A stretch of 64,000 nt of DNA from Halobacillus sp. Nhm2S1. GTDB lineage: Bacteria > Bacillota > Bacilli > Bacillales > Halobacillaceae. The notes beneath the pieces were generated by a model. That model had not been told where the DNA came from, ran no database searches, and worked only from the letters and a program-made list of their open reading frames with translations. A program made the position numbers and the translations under genes. Of this stretch, positions 26,460-35,665 are shown piece by piece (position 1 is the first letter of the stretch; every line of letters begins with the position of its first letter). The stretch spans positions 1 through 64,000 of the forward strand of contig NZ_JAIEZV010000002.1 of NCBI RefSeq assembly GCF_019599545.1, in the 5' to 3' direction.

Positions 26460-26864
26460 TACTTGTTCCACTTGTGCAAGCAACTCTCTGCCCTTGTTTA
26501 TATGTTCTTCTGGAAAAGATGCGTCTTTATCTACCGGCTCTTGGAACTGATCAAAAATCGCACGGAAGTTCCCTTCTTTGACGTTATCATCGAGGCCTGG
26601 ATTGTATTTATGTGAGAGCAGAAACGGTTCTTTCATTTCGATCATCGCATAGTCACCGGGTGCATCTAAAGAACCTGAGGTTACGACAAACGGGAGACGA
26701 ATAAATTGATACCCTACATGATCGTCAATTTTGTAATCAAAATATCCATGCTCATAATCCCAGTTATCGGAAAGCTTAAACCCGAGCGCCTTCAGTTCAC
26801 TCTCCACATCGTTATATGTGTAAACTTGCCCTGTAATTGGTGAAGATAATGGAATCACTGTCAT
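26442..26864 (-). CDS. yugN: YugN-like protein
   Basis: Soluble protein of 140 residues in the YugN-like family, of unknown function, found next to pgi and yugO in many bacilli. A central acidic fold reads GYFDYKIDDHVGYQFIRLPF (about 41-60). The start at 26864 follows AAAGGAGTG directly; the upstream 17 in-frame codons lack a site. Its 3' end overlaps the 3' end of yugO on the other strand, with no terminator between them. Confidence 0.88.
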   Translation of the reverse strand: MTVIPLSSPITGQVYTYNDVESELKALGFKLSDNWDYEHGYFDYKIDDHVGYQFIRLPFVVTSGSLDAPGDYAMIEMKEPFLLSHKYNPGLDDNVKEGNFRAIFDQFQEPVDKDASFPEEHINKGRELLAQVEQVLLSKG

Positions 26865-26897
26865 CACTCCTTTATTCCTTACTATGCCCAAACAAAA

Positions 26898-26936
26898 AAA
26901 GCTCAGGTCATCCATTTTCTGGAGGACCTGAGCTTT
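26898..26936 (-). terminator. pgi terminator
   Basis: AAAGCTCAGGTC/GACCTGAGCTTT hairpin at the pgi 3' end, with T-run on the minus strand. Confidence 0.87.
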
Positions 26937-26941
26937 TCTTT

Positions 26942-28291
26942 TTATTTCAAGCGTTTTTCAAGTTCTTCTTTTTCTTTTTCAAATCCTGGCTTACCAAGTA
27001 GCGCAAACATGTTGACTTTATATGCTTCTACTCCTGGCTGGTCGAACGGATTCACACCCAATAGATACCCACTGATGGCACAAGCTTTCTCAAAGAAGTA
27101 CACGAGATATCCAAATGTGTACGCATCGCGTTTTGGCAGGTGCAAAATCACGTTCGGCACATCACCATCTGTGTGGGCAAGCATTGTTCCAAGGTAAGCT
27201 TTTTCATTTACCTCGTCCACTGTGCCACCTGCAAGATAGTTCAGCCCGTCCAGGTTCTGGCTATCCTCTTCGATCGTAATGTCTGAAGAAGGAGTTTCGA
27301 CGTTCAAGACCGTTTCAAATAAGTCCCGGCGCCCTTCCTGTACATACTGTCCAAGAGAGTGCAGATCCGTAGAGAAGTTTGCAGAAGCAGGGAAAATTCC
27401 TTTTTGGTCTTTTCCTTCACTCTCGCCAAACAGCTGCTTCCACCACTCAGCAAAATATTGAAGGGATGGCTCATAGTTCACGAGCATTTCGATTGTCTTC
27501 CCTTTGTTGTAAAGGACGTTTCTAACGGCCGCATACTGATACGCAGGGTTTTCAGAAAGTTTATCCGTGCTCAATTCGCTTTGCGCCGCCTGAGCCCCTT
27601 TCATCATTTCATCAATATCAATACCGCTTGCAGCAATTGGAAGAAGTCCAACCGCAGTTAAAACGGAGTAACGACCTCCGACATCATCCGGTACAACGAA
27701 GGATTCATAGCCTTGTTCACTAGCTAGTGTCTTAAGGGCCCCTTTTTCTTTATCTGTCGTTGCATAGATTCGTTTACGCGCCTCTTCTACTCCATATTTC
27801 TCTTCAAGGAATTTACGGAAGATGCGGAATGCAATCGCCGGTTCTGTCGTCGTTCCACTCTTGGAGATGACATTGATGGAAACATCTTTGTTCTTAAGTA
27901 CATCAAAAAGTTCATTCATGTATGGTGCACTGATGCTGTTACCAACGAAGAACACTTGTGGTGTGTTTCTGTCTTCAGAAGACAGCTCATTGTAAAAACT
28001 GTGATTCAACATTTCAAGCGCAGCACGTGCCCCTAAGTATGATCCACCGATTCCGATGACTAACAAAACATCCGAGTCTGACTTGATCTTTTCAGCGGAT
28101 TTTTTGATACGCGCGAATTCCTCTTTATCGTAATCTTCAGGTAAATCCAACCATCCTAAAAAGTCATTTCCTGCTCCTGTTTTTTCGTGCAGGGATTGAT
28201 GGGCAAGGGATACAGCTCCTTGCATATATTCTAGTTCGTGCTCACCAAAGAAAGGCAAAGCTTTTTCGTAATCAAAACGAACATGTGTCAT
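26942..28291 (-). CDS. pgi: Glucose-6-phosphate isomerase
   Basis: Interconverts glucose-6-phosphate and fructose-6-phosphate in glycolysis. Of 449 residues, the length of the Bacillus/Geobacillus type. Sugar-phosphate binding segments [11 protein letters not shown] (near 80-90) and [11 protein letters not shown] (near 141-151) are present, with a catalytic Glu in the [20 protein letters not shown] region (near 295-314). A GGAGGGT site precedes the ATG. A promoter lies about 45-70 bases upstream and a hairpin terminates the gene before yugN. Confidence 0.97.
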   Translation of the reverse strand: MTHVRFDYEKALPFFGEHELEYMQGAVSLAHQSLHEKTGAGNDFLGWLDLPEDYDKEEFARIKKSAEKIKSDSDVLLVIGIGGSYLGARAALEMLNHSFYNELSSEDRNTPQVFFVGNSISAPYMNELFDVLKNKDVSINVISKSGTTTEPAIAFRIFRKFLEEKYGVEEARKRIYATTDKEKGALKTLASEQGYESFVVPDDVGGRYSVLTAVGLLPIAASGIDIDEMMKGAQAAQSELSTDKLSENPAYQYAAVRNVLYNKGKTIEMLVNYEPSLQYFAEWWKQLFGESEGKDQKGIFPASANFSTDLHSLGQYVQEGRRDLFETVLNVETPSSDITIEEDSQNLDGLNYLAGGTVDEVNEKAYLGTMLAHTDGDVPNVILHLPKRDAYTFGYLVYFFEKACAISGYLLGVNPFDQPGVEAYKVNMFALLGKPGFEKEKEELEKRLK

Positions 28292-28332
28292 TGATGACCC
28301 TCCAAATCGTCATTTTTTGCTTGACCAATTTC

Positions 28333-28361
28333 ACTTTATCGAAACCTTACCTTCAAATCAA
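28333..28361 (-). promoter_or_regulatory. Candidate pgi promoter
   Basis: Minus strand: TTGATT (28356-28361), 17-base spacer, TAAAGT (28333-28338). Confidence 0.5.
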
Positions 28362-28474
28362 GCAATCGTAAAATTGTAAACGGATACATACAAAACTTTC
28401 ATTCATCTGTAAAAATAATGGAAGATCTCTTATCCAAGAATAACCAACCAGCACAACAAATTCTCCCTTTACTC

Positions 28475-29048
28475 GAAGACTCAGTTCGAGATACACGGGG
28501 TTCGTTGCATGAATTGAGCGTCAGGGGTGGCTGGGAACCTACTCGTCCAGCTCCATTGCCCACAGGAGTCTCGCAGCTCCCCCCATTCGATGTATGCGAG
28601 AAACGAACCCCTTTACCAAGTTGGATTGTCTCCCGCTATCCCCATTGTTAAAAGCATAAAACGATCTGTATCAAGCTTTCAGAGTTTAAATACCTAGGCA
28701 TGGAAGTTTTAATCTTATGCTCCAATTAAACGGAATAGCTGTTTATTCTAGAAGTGGTTTCGAGACTCTAATATAGCAAAGGGGCGGAGGGGAATGGCGA
28801 GACTCCTAACTTAAGTGTTCAGGCGCCGGAACCGGATATCAAAGAGGAAAAGAGTGCTAGGTGAGACCCCGCAAGGCGTCAGCCTGAGGAGGCTCAAGAG
28901 AATAGAGGAAGTTCGATTAAGTTCGGCACATCCTGTGCCAACATCGAACGACCCCACTTCGTGTGAGGCCCCGCGGAAAGCGAGCTATTCCCCATAGCCT
29001 CCAAGTAACAATAAAAGTCTCGAAACTGAGTCTTCAACAATCCTGCCA
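28475..29048 (+). repeat. Dispersed terminal-inverted-repeat element, copy C
   Basis: Left terminus GAAGACTCAGTTCGAGA (28475-28491) and right terminus TCTCGAAACTGAGTCTTC (29018-29035) are inverted copies, one base different, extended on the right by AACAATCCTGCCA to 29048. Inside are a left module and a right module, the latter with GGGGAAT (28789-28795) pairing to ATTCCCC (28987-28993). The right module carries an extra nested hairpin at 28911-28949 not present in copy D. No gene is encoded; short frames here lack ribosome binding sites. The flanks 28292-28474 hold the pgi promoter only. Confidence 0.9.
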
Positions 29049-29070
29049 TTTAGTTGAATAAATGGATAAA

Positions 29071-29098
29071 AAAATCGGAGGGGAAGCCCTCCGATTTT
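29071..29098 (-). terminator. Terminator of the iron alcohol dehydrogenase gene
   Basis: AAAATCGGAGGG/CCCTCCGATTTT hairpin just past the stop codon at 29106. Confidence 0.87.
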
Positions 29099-29105
29099 CG
29101 CATAT

Positions 29106-30272
29106 TTACTTGGACATCTCCAAGATTCTCTGAACGTCTTCTTCATGCAGTTGATTGAAGTTTCCGAATGGTCCTCGTTTCATTGCACGGTCGACGATGA
29201 TATCGAATTTGTCGTCACCAATATCGTAATCAGCCAATGTTTCAGGAGCTCCGATTGAACTCCAGAAAGAACGTAGGGCTTTTATGCCCTCTTCAGCGAC
29301 TTCTTTATCACCTTTCCCTTCAGGGTTGACACCAAAGACTTTCGTAGCCAAACGAGCAAATCGTTGTACGTTGACCTCTAAGTTGTGTTTCATCCAGTTC
29401 GGGAATAAAATCGCAAGTCCGCCCGCATGTGGGATGTCATAGACAGCAGATACTGCATGTTCGATATTGTGGCTTGCCCAATCGCCTCGATATCCCATTT
29501 GAAGCATCCCATTGAGTGCAACGGTCCCTGCATACAAAATGGTTTCTCTATGCTCAAGTGACTCCAGATTGTCAAGCAGTTTAGGGGCAGTTTCAATGAC
29601 AGCTCTTAAAACACCTTCTACCATCTCATCCTGTACAGGAGACTGTGTTGGGTTATGGAAATATTGTTCAAACAAATGTGTCATCATATCAACAATTCCA
29701 TAGATCGTTTGGTCTTTCGGAACACTTGCTGTGTAAGCAGGATCAAGAATAGAGAAAGTCGGGTTCGTTAGAGGGGCTGCTCCCCATCCATACTTCTCAT
29801 TCGTTTCCCAATTGGTTATAACAGCACCTGCATTCATTTCAGATCCTGTAGCTGCCAGGGTCAGTACGGTTCCGAATGGGAGAGCTGATTCAGGTTTCGC
29901 TTTTCTTGTAACGAGATCCCATGGAGCTCCATCGTAATTCGCTCCAGCCGCAATCGTCTTGGTACAGTCAATGACACTGCCCCCGCCTACAGCAAGAAGG
30001 AAATCAATATTTTCTTCTTTACAAATCTGAACTCCTTTTTCCACCGTGGTCAGTTTTGGATTGGGTTCTACTCCAGAAAGTTCCTGGACTTCCACACCGG
30101 CTTCGTTCAACTGACTCATCACTTGGTCATAAACACCATTCTTCTTTATACTCCCTCCGCCATACACAACAAGCACTTTTTTAGTGCCGGCCGGTAATTG
30201 GGAAGGTAATTGACTAATTTGGTCTTTACCAAAAATTAATTTCGTCGGATTATGAAACGTAAAAGCATCCAT
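29106..30272 (-). CDS. Iron-containing alcohol dehydrogenase (YugJ/YugK-like)
   Basis: NAD(P)H-dependent butanol-type dehydrogenase of 388 residues, likely reducing aldehydes or oxidising alcohols in the cytoplasm. The nucleotide-binding strand is [12 protein letters not shown] (about 32-43) and the second [10 protein letters not shown] (about 93-102). Metal ligands lie in the [12 protein letters not shown] (about 193-204), HNIEHAVSA and DIPHAGGLA segments. The start at 30272 follows AAAGGGG; the frame is open for 64 further codons upstream but without a site, and it overlaps yuzA. B. subtilis carries two such genes, yugJ and yugK, here; which one this matches is not clear. Confidence 0.9.
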   Translation of the reverse strand: MDAFTFHNPTKLIFGKDQISQLPSQLPAGTKKVLVVYGGGSIKKNGVYDQVMSQLNEAGVEVQELSGVEPNPKLTTVEKGVQICKEENIDFLLAVGGGSVIDCTKTIAAGANYDGAPWDLVTRKAKPESALPFGTVLTLAATGSEMNAGAVITNWETNEKYGWGAAPLTNPTFSILDPAYTASVPKDQTIYGIVDMMTHLFEQYFHNPTQSPVQDEMVEGVLRAVIETAPKLLDNLESLEHRETILYAGTVALNGMLQMGYRGDWASHNIEHAVSAVYDIPHAGGLAILFPNWMKHNLEVNVQRFARLATKVFGVNPEGKGDKEVAEEGIKALRSFWSSIGAPETLADYDIGDDKFDIIVDRAMKRGPFGNFNQLHEEDVQRILEMSK

Positions 30273-30411
30273 AATGAAATTCCCCTTTCTAAACTGAGCG
30301 TACGATGATATTATCCCCGAATTCCAAGGTATTCTCAAAAGATATGCAATTCGTATAAAATTTTTTCCTGCGTTTAAGCTAATAAAGAAAAACAAAAAGG
30401 AGGTGTTTTGA

Positions 30412-30651
30412 ATGAATTGGTTGAATCGTGTGGCACTTCTTCTAGTCATTGTTGGAGCTATCAACTGGGGGTTGATTGGTTTATTTCAATACGATCTTGT
30501 CGCTGGGCTTTTCGGAGGTGGTGAACAAGGAGCATGGCTGGCACGGGTAATCTATACACTTGTCGGTATTAGCGGACTTATCGTCATATCTCTTTATTTC
30601 TCACCGGTAGCCGAACATGAGGAGTCCCCGGAAGCTGATCCGGTGGAATAA
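30412..30651 (+). CDS. yuzA: DUF378 membrane protein (YuzA)
   Basis: Small membrane protein of 79 residues with two hydrophobic segments (about 5-28 and 42-63). The DUF378 hallmark [14 protein letters not shown] is at about 17-30. The function is unknown. An AAAGGAGG site precedes the ATG. It is divergent from the alcohol dehydrogenase and convergent with yugI, the same setting as in B. subtilis. Confidence 0.93.
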   Translation: MNWLNRVALLLVIVGAINWGLIGLFQYDLVAGLFGGGEQGAWLARVIYTLVGISGLIVISLYFSPVAEHEESPEADPVE

Positions 30652-30677
30652 AAAACCTAAACGGCATCCCCATAAAA

Positions 30678-30707
30678 AAAGGACCTGTTCTATGGAACAG
30701 GTCCTTT
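30678..30707. terminator. Bidirectional terminator, yuzA/yugI
   Basis: AAAGGACCTGTTC/GAACAGGTCCTTT hairpin with T-run on the plus strand and A-run before it. Confidence 0.88.
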
Positions 30708-30718
30708 TCATATCTTTC

Positions 30719-31102
30719 TTATTTACGGAATTTCTCACGGTCGTCGGATTGTTTGATCCAATCTTCAAGCTTGTCTTTCAGCGTGTTGAAACCAGCTGTA
30801 GACTCTTCTTGTTTAGGTGCTGCTTGCTTACGAGGACGACGAGTTGCTGCTTTTGGAGCTTCTTGAGTCGCACGGATAGAAAGAGAGTATTTATTGCTCT
30901 TTTCATCAATGTTCAAAATTTTAACTTGTACTTCGTCACCTTCGGACAGGTGCTCGTTGATGTCCTTCACGTAGCCGTGAGTAACTTCTGAAATGTGTAC
31001 AAGACCTTGTACCTGCTCATCTAGAGCAACAAACGCACCGTATGGCTGAATTCCTGTAACTTTACCTTCTAAAACTTGACCTTCTTGAAACTTATCTGAC
31101 AT
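30719..31102 (-). CDS. yugI: S1-domain RNA-binding protein, general stress protein 13 (YugI)
   Basis: Ribosome-associated S1-type protein of 127 residues. The S1 fold covers about 5-75, with the typical GKVTGIQPYGAFV and GLVHISEV segments. A basic, proline-rich tail (RRPRKQAAPK) and a C-terminal helix follow. The start at 31102 follows AGGAG; a TTG nine bases earlier is in frame but unlikely. It is a single gene with its own terminator, divergent from the XRE regulator. Confidence 0.92.
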   Translation of the reverse strand: MSDKFQEGQVLEGKVTGIQPYGAFVALDEQVQGLVHISEVTHGYVKDINEHLSEGDEVQVKILNIDEKSNKYSLSIRATQEAPKAATRRPRKQAAPKQEESTAGFNTLKDKLEDWIKQSDDREKFRK

Positions 31103-31267
31103 GCTATACAACTCCTGATTTAATTATTATTCGCTTCTTTTCACGCAATAAATGATTTTACCATAAAAGCGATCATTTAGCAAAGTAAACTTAAACTTCT
31201 CAAAAGGTTTGAAATTTCCTATCCAATAAAGTGGTATAATATAGGAAAGAACAGAGGAGGTATGTTT

Positions 31268-31624
31268 ATGTCCACTGGTAACAATATCCGCAAATACCGC
31301 GAGTTGAAGAACTTCTCTAAGGAAGATCTGGCAATGAAAGCAAGAATAGGGGTTCATACTCTGGAAAGTTATGAAACTGACGAACGTACACCTGAATTAG
31401 ATACCATCCTTAAGATTTCAACCGTCCTTGATATCCCTGCCTCTGAATTGTTAGAGAACCATGAGGAAAACTCATCGGAAATTGATGAAGAATTGCAAAA
31501 CCTGATACAGGAAATCGGCGTGAAACGTTCGAAACTTCTACTTAAAAAAGCCCGTGACTTCTCAGAACAGGACGTCCTTCGCGCAATGAATCTCCTCTAT
31601 GATTTAAATCAACAAAAAAATTAA
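31268..31624 (+). CDS. XRE-family helix-turn-helix regulator
   Basis: DNA-binding regulator of 118 residues. The N-terminal helix-turn-helix spans about 3-60, with the LAMKARIGVHTLESYETDER recognition region. A charged helical C-terminal part (about 70-118) may mediate dimer formation. The ATG at 31268 is well spaced from GAGGAGG; the ATG six bases earlier is too close. An extended -10 element TGGTATAAT lies at about 31234-31242. Targets are not visible. It is divergent from yugI. Confidence 0.88.
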   Translation: MSTGNNIRKYRELKNFSKEDLAMKARIGVHTLESYETDERTPELDTILKISTVLDIPASELLENHEENSSEIDEELQNLIQEIGVKRSKLLLKKARDFSEQDVLRAMNLLYDLNQQKN

Positions 31625-31697
31625 TAAAATAGGTTTATAATCTATGAAAGATGGTTATATTAAATAACGTAAGACTTTCTCGTATTCCCCCTGTGTA

Positions 31698-31730
31698 AGC
31701 AGAGCGAACGTTCGCTTTGCTTTTTTTTTT
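31698..31730 (+). terminator. Terminator of the XRE regulator gene
   Basis: AGCAGAGCGAAC/GTTCGCTTTGCT hairpin followed by a run of ten T. The stretch from here to 31915 holds no gene that I can see. Confidence 0.9.
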
Positions 31731-31915
31731 GCCTTTTATTAAATACATACCTAGAACATCCACGTTTTTCCCTTAAAGGTATCCTCATTACTCTCCCGCA
31801 CCTACCATGAACCATTTGCTATTCATGGACTCCTTGCACCCAAACAACATATTTTCATTCAACTGACTGATTCGGGTAAGATAGATAATAAAATGGAGTA
31901 TTGGAGGAAAACGTT

Positions 31916-33094
31916 ATGGAACGTTTTGAAGAAGTCGTTTCAAGAAAAGGAACACGGTCCGTCAAATGGGATATGGCGGAGGATCTCTACCAGGATAAGG
32001 AAGTACTGCCGATGTGGGTTGCTGATATGGACTTCAAGACTCCATCAGCTGTAACGGATGCCATTAAAAAAAGAGCCGAACACGGAATTTTCGGATACAC
32101 GATTCCGGATGACAAAGTCAAAGCTAGCATCACTCATTGGCTCGAAAACCGCCATCAATGGAAAATAGATCCAGAGTGGATCACGTATAGCCCAGGGGTT
32201 ATCCCTTCGTTGCATATGATCATTCAATCGCTCACGGAAATTGGTGACCATATCATTATTCAAACTCCTGTCTATCCTCCCTTTTACAGTGTCATTAAAG
32301 ATCACGGGAGGCATGTAGTGCAGAATCCACTTCAATTGAAAGAAGAACAATACGAAATTGATTTTGCTGATTTTGAAAAGAAAATCAAAGATCATAACGT
32401 GTCCATGTTCATCCTTTGCAACCCTCATAATCCTGTCGGCCGCGTTTGGAAAAAAGATGAACTGCAAAAGATGATGGACATTTGCTTAAAGCACAATGTC
32501 AAAGTGGTAGCAGATGAGATTCACGCAGATTTGATCTACCATGGAAATACACATATTCCTGCTGCGAGCTTGTCAGAAGAAGCTTCCAAGCAAACCATCA
32601 CCTGCTTATCACCAACAAAGACGTTCAACTTAGCAGGGCTTCAGGCTTCGTACGTCGTCATTCCTGAGGAATCAGCCAAGAAAAAAATCGACCGTTACTT
32701 TAAAAACCAAGGCATGTTGATGTTGAATACATTAGGCCTGACAGCGATGGAAGCGGCCTATGACCATGGTGAAGAATGGTTGAATCAATTAATGGATGTT
32801 TTGGAAACTCATCGCGATTATGTCACGGATCGTTTTCATAACGAGACATCTTCCATCCGCGTTTTTCCAGCAGAAGGGACTTATCTTCTTTGGTTGGACT
32901 GTAGAGAACTGAAGATGGACCAAGCAGAATTGAAGCGATTCATGCAAAAAGAAGCAAAAGTAGGATTGAATGATGGGGCTTCTTTCGGTGAGGAAGGGGC
33001 AGGATTCATGCGCCTGAACATAGCCGCGCCGAAATCAATCATTGAAGACGGTGTCAGCCGTATCATCACTGCTGTGAAGAAAAGAGAACAATAA
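31916..33094 (+). CDS. patB: Cystathionine beta-lyase PatB (MalY-type, PLP)
   Basis: Fold-type I PLP enzyme of 392 residues. B. subtilis PatB cleaves cystathionine and other C-S substrates. Visible features are the MWVADMDF motif (about 33-40), NPHNPVGRVW (about 168-177), the DEIHADL strand (about 200-206) and the PLP lysine in SPTKTFNLAGLQ (about 234). The start at 31916 follows GGAGG at 9 bases. It neighbours kapB, yugI and yuzA as in B. subtilis. Aminotransferase annotation of relatives is common, but the MalY/PatB motifs favour lyase activity. Confidence 0.92.
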   Translation: MERFEEVVSRKGTRSVKWDMAEDLYQDKEVLPMWVADMDFKTPSAVTDAIKKRAEHGIFGYTIPDDKVKASITHWLENRHQWKIDPEWITYSPGVIPSLHMIIQSLTEIGDHIIIQTPVYPPFYSVIKDHGRHVVQNPLQLKEEQYEIDFADFEKKIKDHNVSMFILCNPHNPVGRVWKKDELQKMMDICLKHNVKVVADEIHADLIYHGNTHIPAASLSEEASKQTITCLSPTKTFNLAGLQASYVVIPEESAKKKIDRYFKNQGMLMLNTLGLTAMEAAYDHGEEWLNQLMDVLETHRDYVTDRFHNETSSIRVFPAEGTYLLWLDCRELKMDQAELKRFMQKEAKVGLNDGASFGEEGAGFMRLNIAAPKSIIEDGVSRIITAVKKREQ

Positions 33095-33120
33095 AAAAGT
33101 CTCCCTGTGGGAGACTTTTT
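33095..33120. terminator. Bidirectional terminator, patB/sodC
   Basis: AAAAAGTCTCCC/GGGAGACTTTTT hairpin between convergent genes. Confidence 0.9.
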
Positions 33121-33695
33121 TATTTACTTTCCTGCTTCTTATCAGGCTCTGTAGGATCGCTCGTTTCGTCTTCATCCGCTTTTAGCGTAATTTCACCACA
33201 AGCGATACGATCTCCTGAATCACCTGCCGGCTGCGTCATTCCATCATCCTGACCACTATGCAACACGATCGATGTTCCCTCATCTCTAAGTAAAGATTTC
33301 TGTCCTTCTTTCAGCTTGGCTTCCGGCAGCATTAATTTAGTGTCCACCATACCACTTTGGTCTGCTTCCACATTCGGCATGTCACCAACGTGAGCGCCCT
33401 TCGGATTCATCAAACCATGATCCTTAGAAAGGGGGTTGAAGTGATTACCCGCACTTTTGAAGTCAGGGGCTTCACATTTCGGAAACTCATGGATATGCAC
33501 AGCATGCATGCCTGGTTCAAGGCCCTCTACTTTTAATTGGACTTCTACCCCTTCCGGCTGCTCTGTCAGTGTTGCCGTGCCTATTTTATCGTTGTCAGCA
33601 TTATAGATCGACGTTTTCAAAGGAGAACGTTCTTCCCCCGAACAGCCAGCAAGAATGAACACAAATACAATTGAAAAACCGATTAAGACTCTCAT
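33120..33695 (-). CDS. sodC: Cu/Zn superoxide dismutase, lipoprotein
   Basis: Secreted, membrane-anchored Cu/Zn superoxide dismutase of 191 residues. The signal peptide ends in lipobox LAGC (C18). Metal ligands are complete: H67, H69, H85 and H146 for copper; H85, H93, H102 and D105 for zinc. Cysteines C74 and C166 can form the conserved disulfide. This matters because the B. subtilis relative YojM lacks part of the copper site. The start at 33695 follows GGAGGA. A charged, proline-rich C-terminal tail is present. It is expected to remove superoxide at the outer face of the membrane. Confidence 0.93.
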   Translation of the reverse strand: MRVLIGFSIVFVFILAGCSGEERSPLKTSIYNADNDKIGTATLTEQPEGVEVQLKVEGLEPGMHAVHIHEFPKCEAPDFKSAGNHFNPLSKDHGLMNPKGAHVGDMPNVEADQSGMVDTKLMLPEAKLKEGQKSLLRDEGTSIVLHSGQDDGMTQPAGDSGDRIACGEITLKADEDETSDPTEPDKKQESK

Positions 33696-33763
33696 ATAAA
33701 TCCTCCGTTCCATGAAATACTCCATGGATAGTATCTCCATCGACTTATAAAAATATAACAAAA

Positions 33764-33793
33764 GCCACGTCAGGCTCAGGCCCTAACGTGGCT
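33764..33793 (-). terminator. Terminator of the small membrane protein gene
   Basis: AGCCACGT/ACGTGGCTTTT hairpin overlapping the stop codon at 33783, with T-run on the minus strand. Confidence 0.8.
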
Positions 33794-33977
33794 TTTCATT
33801 CTCTTTATTTGCATGTTCATCTAACCTGTAGGCTTGGTCAACTTTCTGCTCTTCTTTTTGGGAAATTTTTATGAACCAAATCATTGTGACTGCGGCAAAT
33901 ACGATAAAAAGCATCAACATAACGATCGCAGGAATATACTCTGATTTATCTTGAGGAAAATAAAGAAATTCCATCAT
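33783..33977 (-). CDS. Small single-span membrane protein
   Basis: Protein of 64 residues that I do not recognise. One strong hydrophobic span (about 14-36, IPAIVMLMLFIVFAAVTMIW) is followed by a basic, highly charged cytoplasmic tail. The start is uncertain: the ATG at 33977 is 11 bases from AAGGA, and an in-frame ATG at 33989 is too close to it. It is divergent from kapB and has its own terminator. Confidence 0.65.
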   Translation of the reverse strand: MMEFLYFPQDKSEYIPAIVMLMLFIVFAAVTMIWFIKISQKEEQKVDQAYRLDEHANKENEKPR

Positions 33978-34101
33978 AGGGCAACACATCCTTCTAACTA
34001 GAAGTATATCAAAAATTCACCACTTCATTGAAGAGCTTCACGATATCTTCACAATTTCAATTTTTGTTACAATGGATGGAGAAAATGAGAGGAGTGGGTA
34101 T

Positions 34102-34482
34102 ATGTCAGAGTTTCCAAACGGTTCAATCGTAAAAGCACATTATAAAACGGGTATTTATATCGGAGAAGTCATCGAAGACCGTAATCGTTTTTACCTTGTG
34201 AAAGTGCTGGCTGTTGAAAAACACCCGATGCAAGGGGACCTTCACAACCCGGGTAAAACCGAAGAGGTCTTTTTCCATCAGCGGAAAGCTTTAAGCTACA
34301 ACGAAAAAGCCAATGTCCAAAAAGAAGCCGTAAAGCCTTTTGAAGGGGAGATTCCTTCCTACGAAGAGTCTTTAAAAGAAGCAGTGGATGCTCTTAAGTC
34401 AAAGCTCGAAAGAAGAGAAACAGAATTCAATAAGAGCGCGAAAAATCAGCTGGATGATTTGGAGAAGCAGTACTTCGGGTAA
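34102..34482 (+). CDS. kapB: Kinase-associated protein KapB
   Basis: Homolog of B. subtilis KapB, needed for KinB kinase signalling into the sporulation phosphorelay. Of 126 residues, an SH3-like N-terminal domain (about 1-60, with GSIVKAHYKTGIYIGEV) is followed by a charged coiled-coil segment (about 85-126). Neither a signal peptide nor a lipobox is present. The start at 34102 follows GAGGAG. In B. subtilis kapB sits directly behind kinB; here no kinase gene is adjacent. Confidence 0.88.
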   Translation: MSEFPNGSIVKAHYKTGIYIGEVIEDRNRFYLVKVLAVEKHPMQGDLHNPGKTEEVFFHQRKALSYNEKANVQKEAVKPFEGEIPSYEESLKEAVDALKSKLERRETEFNKSAKNQLDDLEKQYFG

Positions 34483-34576
34483 ATCAAAGGAATGACAGCG
34501 CTTTTTTTCGTATTTGTTTTCTAATCAAGGGTATGGTAATTTTATATAGTCAAAAGTAATGGAGGAGGTCATATCC

Positions 34577-35287
34577 ATGACAACACATATTGGAGCGAAA
34601 CCTGGAGACATTGCAGACAAGATCCTTCTTCCTGGTGATCCGCTACGAGCGAAATACATTGCAGAAAACTTTTTAGAAGACGCGACATGCTATAACGAAG
34701 TACGAGGCATGTACGGTTATACAGGTACTTATAAAGGTGAAAGAATTTCCGTCCAAGGAACAGGCATGGGCGTGCCATCCATCTCTATCTATATCAATGA
34801 ATTGATGGAAAGTTACGGTGTTCAAAAACTGATCCGGGTCGGCTCTTGTGGGGCATTGCAAAGCGACGTTAAAGTTCGTGATGTCATCCTAGCTTCTACT
34901 TCCACAACAGATTCACAGATGAACCGTATGGTCTTCGGCGGTATTGACTTTGCACCAACCGCTGATTTCAACCTCTTGAAAAATGCGTATGATGCGGGAA
35001 CAGAAAAAGGTTTGAAGCTAAAAGTCGGAAATGTATTTACCAGCGACAGCTTCTACCGTGATCAAGCTATGGACCTTTTCAATCTGCTTGCTAAGTACAA
35101 TGTACTTGCAGTAGAAATGGAAACAACAGCTCTTTACACGCTGGCAGCGAAATACAATCGTCAGGCTTTATCGGTATTGACGGTAAGTGACCATATCCTT
35201 ACAGGTGAAGAAACAACCGCGGAAGAACGCCAAACGACATTCAATGAAATGATCGAAGTCGCTCTAGAAGCAGCGATTCAAGATTAA
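34577..35287 (+). CDS. deoD: Purine nucleoside phosphorylase
   Basis: Phosphorolysis of purine (deoxy)ribonucleosides for salvage. Of 236 residues, it is the hexameric low-molecular-mass type. The phosphate/ribose site is seen in [14 protein letters not shown] (about 18-31), RVGSCGAL (about 87-94), VEMETTALY (about 179-187) and the base-binding aspartate in VSDHILTGE (about 203-211). The start at 34577 follows GGAGGAGG. It is a single gene ending in a shared hairpin. Confidence 0.96.
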   Translation: MTTHIGAKPGDIADKILLPGDPLRAKYIAENFLEDATCYNEVRGMYGYTGTYKGERISVQGTGMGVPSISIYINELMESYGVQKLIRVGSCGALQSDVKVRDVILASTSTTDSQMNRMVFGGIDFAPTADFNLLKNAYDAGTEKGLKLKVGNVFTSDSFYRDQAMDLFNLLAKYNVLAVEMETTALYTLAAKYNRQALSVLTVSDHILTGEETTAEERQTTFNEMIEVALEAAIQD

Positions 35288-35292
35288 TGAAC

Positions 35293-35321
35293 AAGCACCC
35301 CTACGAATGTAGTGGGTGCTT
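35293..35321. terminator. Terminator between deoD and the gene at 35322
   Basis: AAGCACCCCTAC/GTAGTGGGTGCTT hairpin between convergent genes. Confidence 0.87.
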
Positions 35322-35549
35322 TCATTTTGGTGTAATTTCATCTATATCGTTTACATTGACAACATAGATTCGGTCGCCAATGCTGATAAAAACGTTCTCT
35401 CCCCAGACTCTTTCCATCTTGCCGAAATATTGACCATCCGCTGTATGAACAAACAGGAAAGTCCCTAGATTCTTTTTTATCATTTTTAGGATGGCACGCC
35501 TGCGTGACGAGGGACGGATTTTCCGCCACAACGATGTCAGTTGGAACAT
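35322..35549 (-). CDS. Small hypothetical protein with a beta-barrel-like C terminus
   Basis: Protein of 75 residues without a recognised family. The N-terminal third is strongly basic (RRRAILKMIKKN). The rest looks like five short beta strands, TFLFVHTADG, FGKMERV, NVFISIG, IYVVNV and DIDEI, as in a small Sm- or SH3-like barrel. The start at 35549 follows GGGAGG; the frame is open 23 codons further upstream without a better site. RNA binding is conceivable but only a guess. It is convergent with deoD and downstream of nothing obvious. Confidence 0.65.
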   Translation of the reverse strand: MFQLTSLWRKIRPSSRRRAILKMIKKNLGTFLFVHTADGQYFGKMERVWGENVFISIGDRIYVVNVNDIDEITPK

Positions 35550-35634
35550 CTCCCAGCCTCCCCGCTCAACTCTCTTTCTATATGTTATACGTCTTCGATC
35601 GGGGGGGTGCGAGGTCAAGACCTATAAAAACGTA

Positions 35635-35662
35635 AAAAACCTCCCAAAAACGGGAGGTTTTT
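35635..35662 (-). terminator. pepA terminator
   Basis: AAAAACCTCCC/GGGAGGTTTTT hairpin immediately past the pepA stop. Confidence 0.9.
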
Positions 35663-35665
35663 CAA

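Noticed and set aside
28418-28997. Short plus-strand frames inside repeat copy C
   Set aside because: They lie across the inverted repeats and stem modules, lack ribosome binding sites, and are not kept in copies D and E.
30273-30464. 64-codon upstream extension of the iron alcohol dehydrogenase
   Set aside because: It overlaps the start of yuzA, lacks a ribosome binding site and adds residues not found in the family.
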